Of a stretch of DNA of 53,660 nucleotides, positions 9,516 through 19,237 are shown piece by piece (the stretch's first letter is position 1; every line of letters starts with the position of its first letter). The translations under genes and the position numbers were made by a program. This stretch comes from Martensiomyces pterosporus (lineage: Eukaryota > Kickxellomycota > Kickxellomycetes > Kickxellales > Kickxellaceae): assembly GCA_025201845.1 (NCBI GenBank), contig MU604011.1:1-53660 (forward strand), written 5' to 3'. The notes beneath the pieces were generated by a model. That model worked only from the letters and a program-made list of their open reading frames with translations, ran no database searches and was not told the origin of the DNA.

Positions 9516-12500
9516 ATGGATCGGGCAAAGGGGCCACATGTTGCTGCCGCCGAGGGGGCTGGGGGGAATGCCGCTTTGTTTTCGGGCGACAGCCTGACAG
9601 CGCGTCTCGAGTTCAGCATCAACCTCTCGATGCTCCCTGACCGCAAGCCCTCGCTCAGCTGCGCACCCTTACGCGTGACTGATGAAGCACCCCAGGCTGA
9701 AGAAGCACAAATCGAGGCGGAGTCGACTCAATCCAAGCGCCTTACACTGCGCAACCTCGTTCGGTCGCACGTCCGGAAATCCGATGCCGGGAACAGCGAC
9801 AGGGCGAGAAAGACGCAAAAACCAGCTCAGATTGTCACTGAAAGGAGCGACACCGAGAGCGATAACAACACAGGCGACGACATGCAGTCGATGGAGGCCG
9901 ACCACCGTGCACCCATTTCAAGAGATGGCGTGAATAAGGATGCAAAGAAGATTTTGGACAACTCGTCACAGTTCCACTTGGATCTCTGGAGCCTCCCGTC
10001 GCCATTCACCTCCCTGGGCTCTGAGCTCCATTGGGACGGCGAGCCGCTGTCGTCAGACTCGTCGTTGCTGCAGCAGCTGGTGTCGGCCCTCTCGCTGCTT
10101 CCTCCAGACAACAGTGCAGCTAGAAATGGCCGGCATGCAATCGACGACTCGGTGGGGACCAGCAGCACCAGCAGCAGCAGTGATAGCGACGCCATCATTA
10201 TTGGGTCGACTGACGACGACGACGACGATGACGACGACGACATTGCACTTGCTGATCTTCAGATTCAGATGACGCCGTATGTTGATGCCAAGGACACTGC
10301 AGACCACTCGCCGTTGCCCTCGCTATCCCGCTCGGTGTCGTCGATCATCTCGCTTTCGTGCCCGACACAGCCACAGCCTCTGGGCGAGAACATCGTGCTC
10401 CCGCAGCAACCAGCCAGCAGCGCCAAGGAAAACACCCGCTCGCTTGTTCACAAGCACCAGCCCCTCGTACGCTCGTCGCTCGCTTCTCCAGCAAACAGCC
10501 CCTCGCCTAATGACGACGACACCGCAACAGAGGAGCAACGGCTGCCAGACCCCACAAAGCTGCCTGGAGGAAAGAAGCTGCTTGCTCCGCACAAGCTGCC
10601 TTGCCAAATTGGCACCGAAGCCCCCACAACTCCGCACACAGCCGCCTCTGACCCCACCAAGACCGCGCAGCCATTGCACACAGCGAGCGGAGCTGACAAA
10701 CCGTATGTGCCAGACATGAGGCGGCTAACGCCCGACGTGCCACCGCAGCGGCGACGCAGTCTGATGTTCAAGCCACTGATCGATGTCACTGCAGTCAGCA
10801 CCCTGATTGACACCATTTCGGGCACGAATGTCGAAATGCTCAGCGCACAGACAACGGCAAATGTAGCTGGCTCGCTGGAGCCGCATATGGTGGGCCACGA
10901 GAGCGGCGATGGCGTGGCTATTGCATCACCCGTGGCCCCTCACCAGAAAATCATTGGCAGCTTGCGAAGAATGAGTCTTTTGCCAAAGCCCGGCAGTGTG
11001 GCGCTTGTGGCCGATCCAACAAGTGCCAAGATGAGGGCCCTGCCGCCGCGCCGACCGCTTCGCCAGTACACGCACGACAAGAGAAAGAAGACGCCGAGAC
11101 GTGCGGGTACGGCGTTCTTGCGGCTGAGGGAAAGAAAGCGCAGTGAGAACGAGATCCGTGTTGTGGATACGATACAGCCCGACAGCAGTGCGGCCATGCA
11201 TGTGAGGGTACCGGCTGCATTGCCCATCACGCGTCGGCCGGCCAAGATTGCTCAACTGGCAGGCGCAGCACCAAAGGACGGCGATCGGAAGCCAGCTGTG
11301 AATGACCAGGGTGCGCCAGAACCAGCTGCTGCTGCAACGGATGCTACTGATGCTGCTTCTGCTGCTCTAATTGAGGTCAATGAGAAAGCCACTGTCAGGA
11401 ATCGCGCATCGGATCTGCAAAACGAGTCTGCAAAGTGCCAGACGCTGCCCCCGCAGCCGCCTCCTGACACCGCCAAGCCATCGGAACCGCCGAAGAAAGA
11501 CAGCAAGCAGCGCACACCCATCTCAACCAAACGGCTCAAGAGCGGAGGCAGAGGAGCCGATGCTGCATTACCGGGCACCACTGCAGCCAAGCCACCTGCG
11601 GTGACAACGCCTGCTCAGCCTACGCAGAGCAGCGACGACTCCCAGTCTCCGCGCGGCGCCAGCAGTACTCTGGGGTATGTCCCAATTGCTGTCTCTCTCA
11701 AGAGCACCCGGTCACGGCAGTTCCTCCTCAACACGCCGCTGGGCGAGTTCGAGGTGCAAAAGACACTGGGGCAGGGCAGCTACGGCAAAGTCAAGCTAAT
11801 GCGGTCGGCAATGACTAACGAGCAGTTTGCGGTCAAGATCATCAAGCGCTACCCGCCGCACAAGCACCGACGGGGACACCAGGAGTACCGCAAGGCCAAG
11901 ACGCTCGACAGGCGCGTGGTGCGGGAGGCCAACTTGGCAGCCATACTGGGCCAGCTGCACCCGCACATTGTGCCCCTACACGACTTCCGCGTCACCGATA
12001 CGCACTTCTACCTGTTCTACTCGTACGTCAACGGCGTGACGCTTGCAGAGAGGGTTGGAACGGACGGGCTGAGCGAGAGCGAGGCCAGAGCAGTGTTCAA
12101 GCCGGTGGTCGAGACCATCAGCTTTTGCCACCAGTACTCGGTCATCCACCGCGACATCAAGCTGGAGAACGTCCTCATTGACTACTCCGATGAAGCGGAG
12201 AAGGCACGGCCCCTGCTCACAGGCGCCAGTCTGGCGCTGTCTAGCCAGCGCTCAGGAACGCAAGCAGGCGCCTCTGGAGGCGGCGGCGGCAGCATTTGGG
12301 CCGGCGTCCCCGTGCTGGGTGGGCTGGACGGTATGATCGGGCGCAAGAGCGCGAGCGGCAACGCGCTTGGCAAAAAGGCCGACGGGCAGCGCGGGTCCGC
12401 GCACACGGGAAGCGGGGGCAATGAGCCGCCGGAGCCCGACTACCGCACGGCATCAGTGTTCGACGGGTGCGTCAAAATAATCGACTTTGGCCTGGCGAAC

Positions 12501-15074
12501 TTCTTCGACGGCACCTCGCTGATGGAGACCTTTTGCGGCAGCCTTCCCTACACGGCGCCCGAAATCCTGCGTGGCGATGCATATGTGGGCCCCGAAATAG
12601 ATGTCTGGTCCTTGGGCGTCCTCCTGTACGTCATGCTGACGGGCCAGTTTCCGTTTGAGGATCCGGCGCAGGTGAAGAACTTTGACAAGATCATGGCTGG
12701 CGACTTCCCGCTGCGCGCCAGCATGAGCCGGGGCCTCCAGGAGCTGCTGGTGCGCATGCTGGAGCCCAACTCAAAGCAGCGGATCACCATGCAAGGGGTC
12801 ATCAAGCACGAGTGGCTACAGTCTGGCGACCCGCACACCACGCCCGCTGGTGCTAGCACGCTGGCTGATGCGGGCAAGTACCGGACGCCCAACCCGGGAA
12901 TCTGCTGCGCGCACCACCCCTACGCAATCACAGACGCGATCCACGACCGGCGCACCCTCACGCTCCCCGGGCCCAGCGTCAGCCCCCTGGTGGCTCGCGA
13001 GGTGGCCACGTGCCTGGACCGCAGCTACGACGAGGTGATGCGCACGCTCGAGTCAGCCATGGCCAACGGCGAGACGCAGACACGCAGAAGGAGATCGTCC
13101 CAGCTGGTCTCGCTGCCCAGCAGTGAGATCCAGCAATGGCCCAGTGCCCTGCAGGGGCTCAACGACAGCAGCACGCTGGTGGAAGTGGCAAACTCGCCTG
13201 TTGTGTCCGTGTATGCGCTGATCTCGCAGCAGATCAACATGCGCAGATACTACCTCGAGCTGCCAGCCACCGAACACCCGGATGCCAACAGCAGCGTTGT
13301 GGAGACTCGGCTGTCGAATTCGTCGCAGCTGACGCAGATCCTTGATGCCAGCACGCCGGGCGGGCTGCCCGAGTTTGCTGATGATGACGAAAGTCGGGGT
13401 CACTTGCCCCCCGCTCAGAACTCTGCGCTGCCACCCAGGCCGCACTCGCTCATCCACCGCCTCTCTGCTCACATCACCAACATCCTGTCCCACACAAGCA
13501 GTCTCATCGGCACTGCCGGGCTCAGTTCAAACACGGCCAGCAACCAGGCTTCGGAGCCAGTGGAGCCAGTGGAACCCAACTACAGCATACCGTTCCCTTC
13601 CGACCGAACAGCAGCAGGAGAGGGATTGTCTATGCCAGTGCTGCTGCCAAGCAACCAGCAGGCCGAACGGCGGCGCTCGCTGTTCCACCTCCCAGCCCAG
13701 GCCAGCCGAGTCTTCACACACCGGCTCTCCAGCGGACGCAAGCTACCCCCGCACACTGGCGGTGACCACAGCACCCCGAGGATCCGCAGCATTGGCGCGC
13801 TAGAGGACATCTCCAGCCGCATCACACTGCCCACCGACCTCACTGGTGTTTCGGCCGTGGAGGTGCTCGGCCTCGTTTCCAAGCTGCTGAAGCTGCATGA
13901 GATCACGCACACGTTTGTGGAGACCAGAAAGATGCCTGTGCAGAAGGCACTGGGCACGAGCATGTTTTCGCTCAAGACAATCGCCGCCATGATGTCGTCT
14001 GCCAACTTGCCGCCCAACCCCGGCAATCAGTCCACACCACAGATGCCCGCTGCCGCTGCCAATGCAGCTGCCAATAATGGCACGGGCAACTGCGATGCGG
14101 ATATGTTTATGAAGAACAGTGAGAGCGTGTATGTCGATGCGCCAACCAGTATGGGCGGCATCGGGACGCTGTCAACTGGCAGCGATTGTAATCTGCCTAC
14201 GCGGAATGCCGACATCGGCACAGAGCCCATTGCGGAGCCACAGGCAGGCAGCAACCCGGCATCCGCAAAGTCTTTGGAGCAGCAAGGCGCAAAGCCGAGA
14301 CAGGAGAGCCATCTCAAGTGGCTTCTCTACACCATGTTCTCGCGGTCGCAGGTTGCGCAGCTTAATAGCACCCACCACCACAACGTGTCAGCCAGTAGAC
14401 CCGCAGAAGCAGCTGATGTCGGCAAGCAGGAGACAGGAAACAAGCAAGGGTTTGACCTGGAGATCGAGCACGCGGCGAAGACCAAGCTAGGGAGACTCTT
14501 CAATGTCAGGGCAGCTTCGCTCCTACCCAAGCGCGAAAGCGACGCCATACCTGTTCGGCTACAAAGCAGACCGCGCCTGCGCCCTAGCAGAGAAAAGAGA
14601 CAGGTGCACAGCAGAAACGACAGCCGGCAACCATCCAAGAACAAACAGACCAAGCCGCTCAGCCACGAGCCGCGAGAAACCGCTCCCTCGGTCGCTGCTG
14701 GTGCCCCAGCCCAGATTCATAAGCCGCCGCTGCCGGCTACGCACAACGTCGACATCCCCGACATCATCACCACCATTCCCGTAAACTACGCGACATCCGT
14801 CATCTTCGCACAGTACTCCCCCTCGCTTAACAGGTGGCGCGAGACCGAGGTCGTCGAGTACTACAGCTGCTCTGTGCGCATCGAATTAGTTCGCATAGGC
14901 GGGTCGGACCCGCGGCACCGGTATGCACTGCTTGTGGACAGGATGACTGGACATAAGGGCAAGTTCGCGCTGTTCAGAATGTTCTTACGCCGCATGGTCT
15001 GCGCACTACCGTCACTGGTCCCCGAGGTGTTTGAGCCACAGCCTGCTGCTGATCCGCTGGTAACAGTCATATAA
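9516..15074 (+). CDS. Kin1/MARK-like Ser/Thr protein kinase with inserted catalytic region
   Basis: An 1852-residue protein. Residues 1-740 are disordered, with an Asp run near 235. The kinase domain spans about 743-1102: glycine loop GQGSYGKV, Lys774 in FAVKIIKR, catalytic HRDIKLEN with Asp880, DFG with Asp990, APE with Glu1016, then GPEIDVWSLGVLLYVMLTG. The last motif and the CGSLPYTAPE activation segment point to the CAMK group, closest to Kin1/Kin2 and MARK, which control polarity, growth and secretion in fungi. About 90 Gly/Ser-rich residues are inserted between HRD and DFG (110 residues apart, where about 18 is usual). A UBA-like helix follows the domain. The C-terminus (YYSCSVRIELVRIGG onward) looks like a KA1 membrane-binding domain. 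Nim1/Gin4-type kinases are the main alternative. Confidence 0.85.
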   Translation: MDRAKGPHVAAAEGAGGNAALFSGDSLTARLEFSINLSMLPDRKPSLSCAPLRVTDEAPQAEEAQIEAESTQSKRLTLRNLVRSHVRKSDAGNSDRARKTQKPAQIVTERSDTESDNNTGDDMQSMEADHRAPISRDGVNKDAKKILDNSSQFHLDLWSLPSPFTSLGSELHWDGEPLSSDSSLLQQLVSALSLLPPDNSAARNGRHAIDDSVGTSSTSSSSDSDAIIIGSTDDDDDDDDDDIALADLQIQMTPYVDAKDTADHSPLPSLSRSVSSIISLSCPTQPQPLGENIVLPQQPASSAKENTRSLVHKHQPLVRSSLASPANSPSPNDDDTATEEQRLPDPTKLPGGKKLLAPHKLPCQIGTEAPTTPHTAASDPTKTAQPLHTASGADKPYVPDMRRLTPDVPPQRRRSLMFKPLIDVTAVSTLIDTISGTNVEMLSAQTTANVAGSLEPHMVGHESGDGVAIASPVAPHQKIIGSLRRMSLLPKPGSVALVADPTSAKMRALPPRRPLRQYTHDKRKKTPRRAGTAFLRLRERKRSENEIRVVDTIQPDSSAAMHVRVPAALPITRRPAKIAQLAGAAPKDGDRKPAVNDQGAPEPAAAATDATDAASAALIEVNEKATVRNRASDLQNESAKCQTLPPQPPPDTAKPSEPPKKDSKQRTPISTKRLKSGGRGADAALPGTTAAKPPAVTTPAQPTQSSDDSQSPRGASSTLGYVPIAVSLKSTRSRQFLLNTPLGEFEVQKTLGQGSYGKVKLMRSAMTNEQFAVKIIKRYPPHKHRRGHQEYRKAKTLDRRVVREANLAAILGQLHPHIVPLHDFRVTDTHFYLFYSYVNGVTLAERVGTDGLSESEARAVFKPVVETISFCHQYSVIHRDIKLENVLIDYSDEAEKARPLLTGASLALSSQRSGTQAGASGGGGGSIWAGVPVLGGLDGMIGRKSASGNALGKKADGQRGSAHTGSGGNEPPEPDYRTASVFDGCVKIIDFGLANFFDGTSLMETFCGSLPYTAPEILRGDAYVGPEIDVWSLGVLLYVMLTGQFPFEDPAQVKNFDKIMAGDFPLRASMSRGLQELLVRMLEPNSKQRITMQGVIKHEWLQSGDPHTTPAGASTLADAGKYRTPNPGICCAHHPYAITDAIHDRRTLTLPGPSVSPLVAREVATCLDRSYDEVMRTLESAMANGETQTRRRRSSQLVSLPSSEIQQWPSALQGLNDSSTLVEVANSPVVSVYALISQQINMRRYYLELPATEHPDANSSVVETRLSNSSQLTQILDASTPGGLPEFADDDESRGHLPPAQNSALPPRPHSLIHRLSAHITNILSHTSSLIGTAGLSSNTASNQASEPVEPVEPNYSIPFPSDRTAAGEGLSMPVLLPSNQQAERRRSLFHLPAQASRVFTHRLSSGRKLPPHTGGDHSTPRIRSIGALEDISSRITLPTDLTGVSAVEVLGLVSKLLKLHEITHTFVETRKMPVQKALGTSMFSLKTIAAMMSSANLPPNPGNQSTPQMPAAAANAAANNGTGNCDADMFMKNSESVYVDAPTSMGGIGTLSTGSDCNLPTRNADIGTEPIAEPQAGSNPASAKSLEQQGAKPRQESHLKWLLYTMFSRSQVAQLNSTHHHNVSASRPAEAADVGKQETGNKQGFDLEIEHAAKTKLGRLFNVRAASLLPKRESDAIPVRLQSRPRLRPSREKRQVHSRNDSRQPSKNKQTKPLSHEPRETAPSVAAGAPAQIHKPPLPATHNVDIPDIITTIPVNYATSVIFAQYSPSLNRWRETEVVEYYSCSVRIELVRIGGSDPRHRYALLVDRMTGHKGKFALFRMFLRRMVCALPSLVPEVFEPQPAADPLVTVI

Positions 15075-15097
15075 TTTGGTGGCAATTGTTATAGACT

Positions 15098-15103
15098 AAT
15101 AAA
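15098..15103 (+). terminator. Poly(A) signal of the kinase gene
   Basis: AATAAA 24 bases after the kinase stop, inside the 76-base space shared with the convergent glucoamylase gene. Confidence 0.5.
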
Positions 15104-15150
15104 GTGTGCTGACAATAATAATACATGTTCGATCAGCTATCTGGTGCTGG

Positions 15151-16737
15151 CTATTTGTAGAGACTGGAAGTGAGCTCGGACCGTGCACGCGATGCGGCTG
15201 TGTGGGCTGCATAGCTCCATGTCAAGTGGATGGCGCCCCGCCCATATCCGTCATACGAGTACCACTGCTCGTACATAGTATGGTCCGCCGATGTGTGCCG
15301 TGCCACTCTAGCCATGTACAGATCGCCAACTGACAGGAGGTAGTGCGCCAGGCCATGGAGCTCAGGGGCTCCAGCATCCAGCACTTCCCCTGGCAAAAGC
15401 CTCTGGAGAACAACGGCCAAGTACGGCGACCTTGCATGGTATCTGCTCGACCACTGGACGAGCTCAACAAGCTCAGGCGTAACCTGGACCTGTCTTGCGT
15501 TGGAATAAGCGGAGGCCAGCCTGTAGTGATACTCCGCAAGCCCGGACGTCACAAGCGACCACGGGTTTCCACGCGATGTGCCGACACCATTGTACACGTC
15601 CTCGGGGTACCTGCCGACAGCAATGCCAATTGGCACTGTGGCGCCGCTGATGTCGGTGCTCATTACATTGTTGATGGCGTAGAGCGGCTCGAATGTGCGC
15701 AACGTGGCCAGCACAGTGGCCATCATCTCGCTCGACTCCACCGAAAAGAACCCGTCATCCAAACCGGCATGCAGCGACGACAGGAGCACCTGCGAGTCCA
15801 AGTTGCTGTGCTTGCTTTGGATCCCGCCGGACTTGTCAATCGTGGCCAGGAGATAGTTGCGCTTGGGGTTCCAGAACCGCGCCAGATCCCTCTCGACACC
15901 CCTGGCGGCACGGCGATATTTTTGCACTCCAGCCGTGTCGCCCAACAAGTCAGCCAACCGCGCACCGTCAACCAGCGCTCTTCTTTGGGCCATGAGCGTG
16001 TAAAAGTGCAAGCCACGAGACTCCTCCCAGATGTCGCAATGCCTGTTCTCATGCCACACACCTGCCACATACTCCAGATCCCTCTTGATCGGCGAGCTCT
16101 CCGCACCATAAAGATAATGAACACCCTCTCCACGATCAAGCAAATATCTCGCAAACCGCGTCATCATATACACCCTGATTGCTGGCCCATCAGTCTGCGC
16201 ATTGCACCAGCTTCCAGTGAATGGAGACCCATCCATGTTGAACTTTGCTTCGCCCAGGCCATACTTGAGCCCCTCCAGTGACTGCACGTGGCTAGTAAAC
16301 GCGACATAATCGTCGATTGTCTCCCTGAGCTGCTTGGCCCATGTGGCATTCCTGGCGGTGGTGAGCCAGGTGAAGATCTCGTTCATCACCAGCCCCGAGT
16401 CCCGCGTCCACGTGTAGTAGTAGTTAGGCTTACTGCGCGAAGGCGATGCGCACACAGCACCGGCCATGGCCGAGGGGTCGTCGGCAAATGGTGCGATGTT
16501 GGCGAGGATGCGACGCTTGGCGTAGTCGTCTTGCGCTTGGATCCAGCCTGCCAACTCGCCACTCCCGGAACTGGTTGCAAATACTTCGCTGTTCTTGTAT
16601 GTACCAGGTGGATGATGCTGTGCGAGGAAAGCAGTGGTTGGGCGGGCCATTGGCCGCTGACGCATGTCGACACCAATATGCATAGCGTGGCTGCTAGCAG
16701 CAGCAGCCATCAACGCGCATATCAAAGAAATTCGCAT
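15151..16737 (-). CDS. Secreted glucoamylase (GH15)
   Basis: A 528-residue exo-1,4-alpha-glucosidase that releases glucose from starch or glycogen outside the cell. The start is the ATG at 16737, giving signal peptide MRISLICALMAAAASSHA. The GH15 hallmark YYYTWTRDSGLVMNEI is present. The catalytic acid is Glu238 in DIWEESRGLHFYT, and the probable catalytic base is Glu490 in MYEQWYSYDGYGRG, followed by LTWSYAA. The (alpha/alpha)6 catalytic domain fills the protein. There is no starch-binding domain, unlike long Aspergillus forms, so soluble substrate or intracellular-type glycogen from hosts is possible (inference). A TATATA element lies about 125-130 bases upstream. It is convergent with the kinase gene. 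Confidence 0.92.
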   Translation of the reverse strand: MRISLICALMAAAASSHAMHIGVDMRQRPMARPTTAFLAQHHPPGTYKNSEVFATSSGSGELAGWIQAQDDYAKRRILANIAPFADDPSAMAGAVCASPSRSKPNYYYTWTRDSGLVMNEIFTWLTTARNATWAKQLRETIDDYVAFTSHVQSLEGLKYGLGEAKFNMDGSPFTGSWCNAQTDGPAIRVYMMTRFARYLLDRGEGVHYLYGAESSPIKRDLEYVAGVWHENRHCDIWEESRGLHFYTLMAQRRALVDGARLADLLGDTAGVQKYRRAARGVERDLARFWNPKRNYLLATIDKSGGIQSKHSNLDSQVLLSSLHAGLDDGFFSVESSEMMATVLATLRTFEPLYAINNVMSTDISGATVPIGIAVGRYPEDVYNGVGTSRGNPWSLVTSGLAEYHYRLASAYSNARQVQVTPELVELVQWSSRYHARSPYLAVVLQRLLPGEVLDAGAPELHGLAHYLLSVGDLYMARVARHTSADHTMYEQWYSYDGYGRGAIHLTWSYAAHTAASRARSELTSSLYK

Positions 16738-16860
16738 TGCGGGTCTTCCTCTGCAAGTGTTGGAAAAGTACAAGCGTCAAAGGAAAATGGATGCCGACAA
16801 GTCTGGAAAGTTGGGGTGTGAATAAGAGCTTGTTCCGCTGCCAATTGGGTACATACCGCC

Positions 16861-16868
16861 GTATATAT
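16861..16868 (-). promoter_or_regulatory. TATA element of the glucoamylase gene
   Basis: ATATATAC on the minus strand, about 125-131 bases before the ATG at 16737. It is in the 721-base space to the Vac14 stop, in which I see nothing else. Confidence 0.5.
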
Positions 16869-17458
16869 CCAGCCTGCCCCTTGTTTTGCCAAGTCACTGT
16901 CCACACACAGCGAATGGGCGGGAGGCCCGGCTGCTTCCGCGCACAGCTAGCCATCCATAGCGAGGAGCGTTTGCTGCACGAAAGGGATATTGGAGCTGGG
17001 CAAGCAGCACCGCCATCACATTCACACTTCTGCTCCATCAGGACATCATTGTTCTGCTGACTCCGCTCCTGAATGAGAGGAGGGCAGCAGATCACATGCA
17101 TAAGGACGGATGCAGCCGCCTCGCTGCCAGATTTTGGAGTAGCTGTGCTGTCCGCCATGACCAGCTTCTATTTCCAGTGCCGCTTTATTGCTGGCCGGAA
17201 GAGAATAGAGGAGCAATGACCACCACATGCTCAAATATGTGTCATATGCACCATGTGTGGCCCCCCCAAAAAAAAAAACTCTTCACGCGGTGCAGGGTAT
17301 ACGCGATGGTCAAAGAAAAAGGATGTCTCCAGCGTATGCAAGCAGCACTACATGCACCAAGAGAAACAGATCGCCATTCCAACGACAAGCAGATTCGAAA
17401 AGAAAAGACTACCGTGTGTGCACCAACCACACTAGCAGGAGAAAAAGGCATCTGCACC

Positions 17459-19202
17459 TCAGCGTGACTGGTGGCGAATGACAGCAGCTGCATGTCTTTG
17501 GCGAACAGCCTTGTACTCGTCCAAGAGTCTCGCAGTATCGCGCGCACTCGAGGCTTCCAAGTTGGCCCTGTCTGCATGGCCCAGCAACGCAGAGGGGTGC
17601 TGCTGCCATCCATTACCATCCCAGTTTGCAGGCAAGTGGGATTGGAGTCTCCCATGAGCATCATCTCCGTGCACCACACCCGCCGGAACTGCTTGCGGAT
17701 ATCCGTGGCGATAGTCTCCTGATGCGCCCGAGCCAAATGCCTGAGGAGGCGACGCAGCAGAGGCTGCCCCCATTCCTGAATTAGCAGCCAACGACACACC
17801 CGCAGTTGCCTGAGTCTGCTGCTGCTGCTGCTGTTGAGGCGGCGCAGATGCTAACGATGTCGCCGTTCCTTGCGGTGGCAACGACGCTACCGATGTATCT
17901 GGCGGCTGGGACAGCTGGAGCTCCGCCAGCTGCTGCAGGATCGCCGATGGGTTGGCCAGCGCTGCAGAGCCAGTTCGAGCACTCGTTGAGTCGCCCGAAG
18001 CAGTAGTAAGTTGCTGCGCCAATCCGCCCGCCAGCTCTGAGTCCACTGCCGCACCACCAGCAGATCCTGCAGCTTCAGCAGCGCCAGACACAGTGCTGCT
18101 GCCGCCACGCTGGCTGGACACCGACAGAAGGCGCATGAGCTCCGACAGATCCTGCGACGATATGCCAACCGCGCTGAACAGCGGACCGCCCCACCGGTGA
18201 ACACCACCACTGGCACCGGCACTCGCTGCAGCGGCTGTGGTGCTTGAGGCAGCAGTGCTGGCCGATACACCAGCGCCTGTGCTGGGGCTATTGCTGCTGC
18301 TAGTCAAGTGGAACTCGCTCGCGTGCTGCGCCTTGCCAGCGATGCTGTCTCCCGACCGCGGCCCAGCCTGGTAGTAGTTGTGGTAATGGTAGTGGTAGTG
18401 ATACTGACTCTGCTGCTGGTGGTGCCCATCGGTCTTTGCCGTTTGGCTATAACACTGCTGCTGCTGCTGTTGCTGCTGCTGATGGTGGCCGTGGTGATAG
18501 TATGGCTGAATAAACTGTCCTGGAAACGGCACCATCGCCACCGTGCTCAGCCTGTTCCTCAAGATCGCAAACGCCGAGCTCTGGGGCAAGAGCATCAGCA
18601 GCCCATACAGCGCTCTCACCAGCAGGGGGTGCTGCAGAGGGTCCAGCAGCTGCAGCCTCAGGTACGTAAACACTGGCGATTCAATGAGCTGCACAAGCTT
18701 GTCCAGCTGCACCAAGAAACTGACAGTCAAGTCCTGCGTTTGCTGGCCAAACACCATGATCAGCTTGGCCGCCGTCTCGTAGTGCTGCGACAGCAAACAC
18801 AGGGTGAGGCAGGCGGCTGGGTTGTGGCTCCACGTCCTAAACAGGGTGGCGAAGAGGCCGTGGCTGCGCAGGTTCTGCTCGACGTCGTGCTTCACGCGAA
18901 GGAGGGCTGCCGACACAACGTGCCGTGCGCGTTCGGCCTTGGCTGCCCGTGCTGCCTGCTGCTGCCTGCTCTGGCGCATGGAACGGCGGCGTCCGCGCTC
19001 TGAGCTGCCTGTTGGCGCTGGCAGGTTGCTCCTGGCACGCGAGCCGGAAACGCCGATACTGCTGCGCACTGATGACCCGCCACTCCCTGTGCGTGTAGAT
19101 GCAGCGGCCCTACCGGTTGCCGTTGCTGCGCCAGAAGCCTGCTCACTGCGGAGCTTGCTTGTTGCAGAGGCATTGGTTGATGCGCGCACGAGCTTCGATG
19201 GT

Positions 19203-19237
<35 letters not shown>

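Noticed and set aside
10030..10250. Asp-rich and poly-Gln-type coding tracts considered as a mobile or repeat element
   Set aside because: They are in-frame low-complexity segments of the kinase and similar proteins; no terminal repeats or target duplication.
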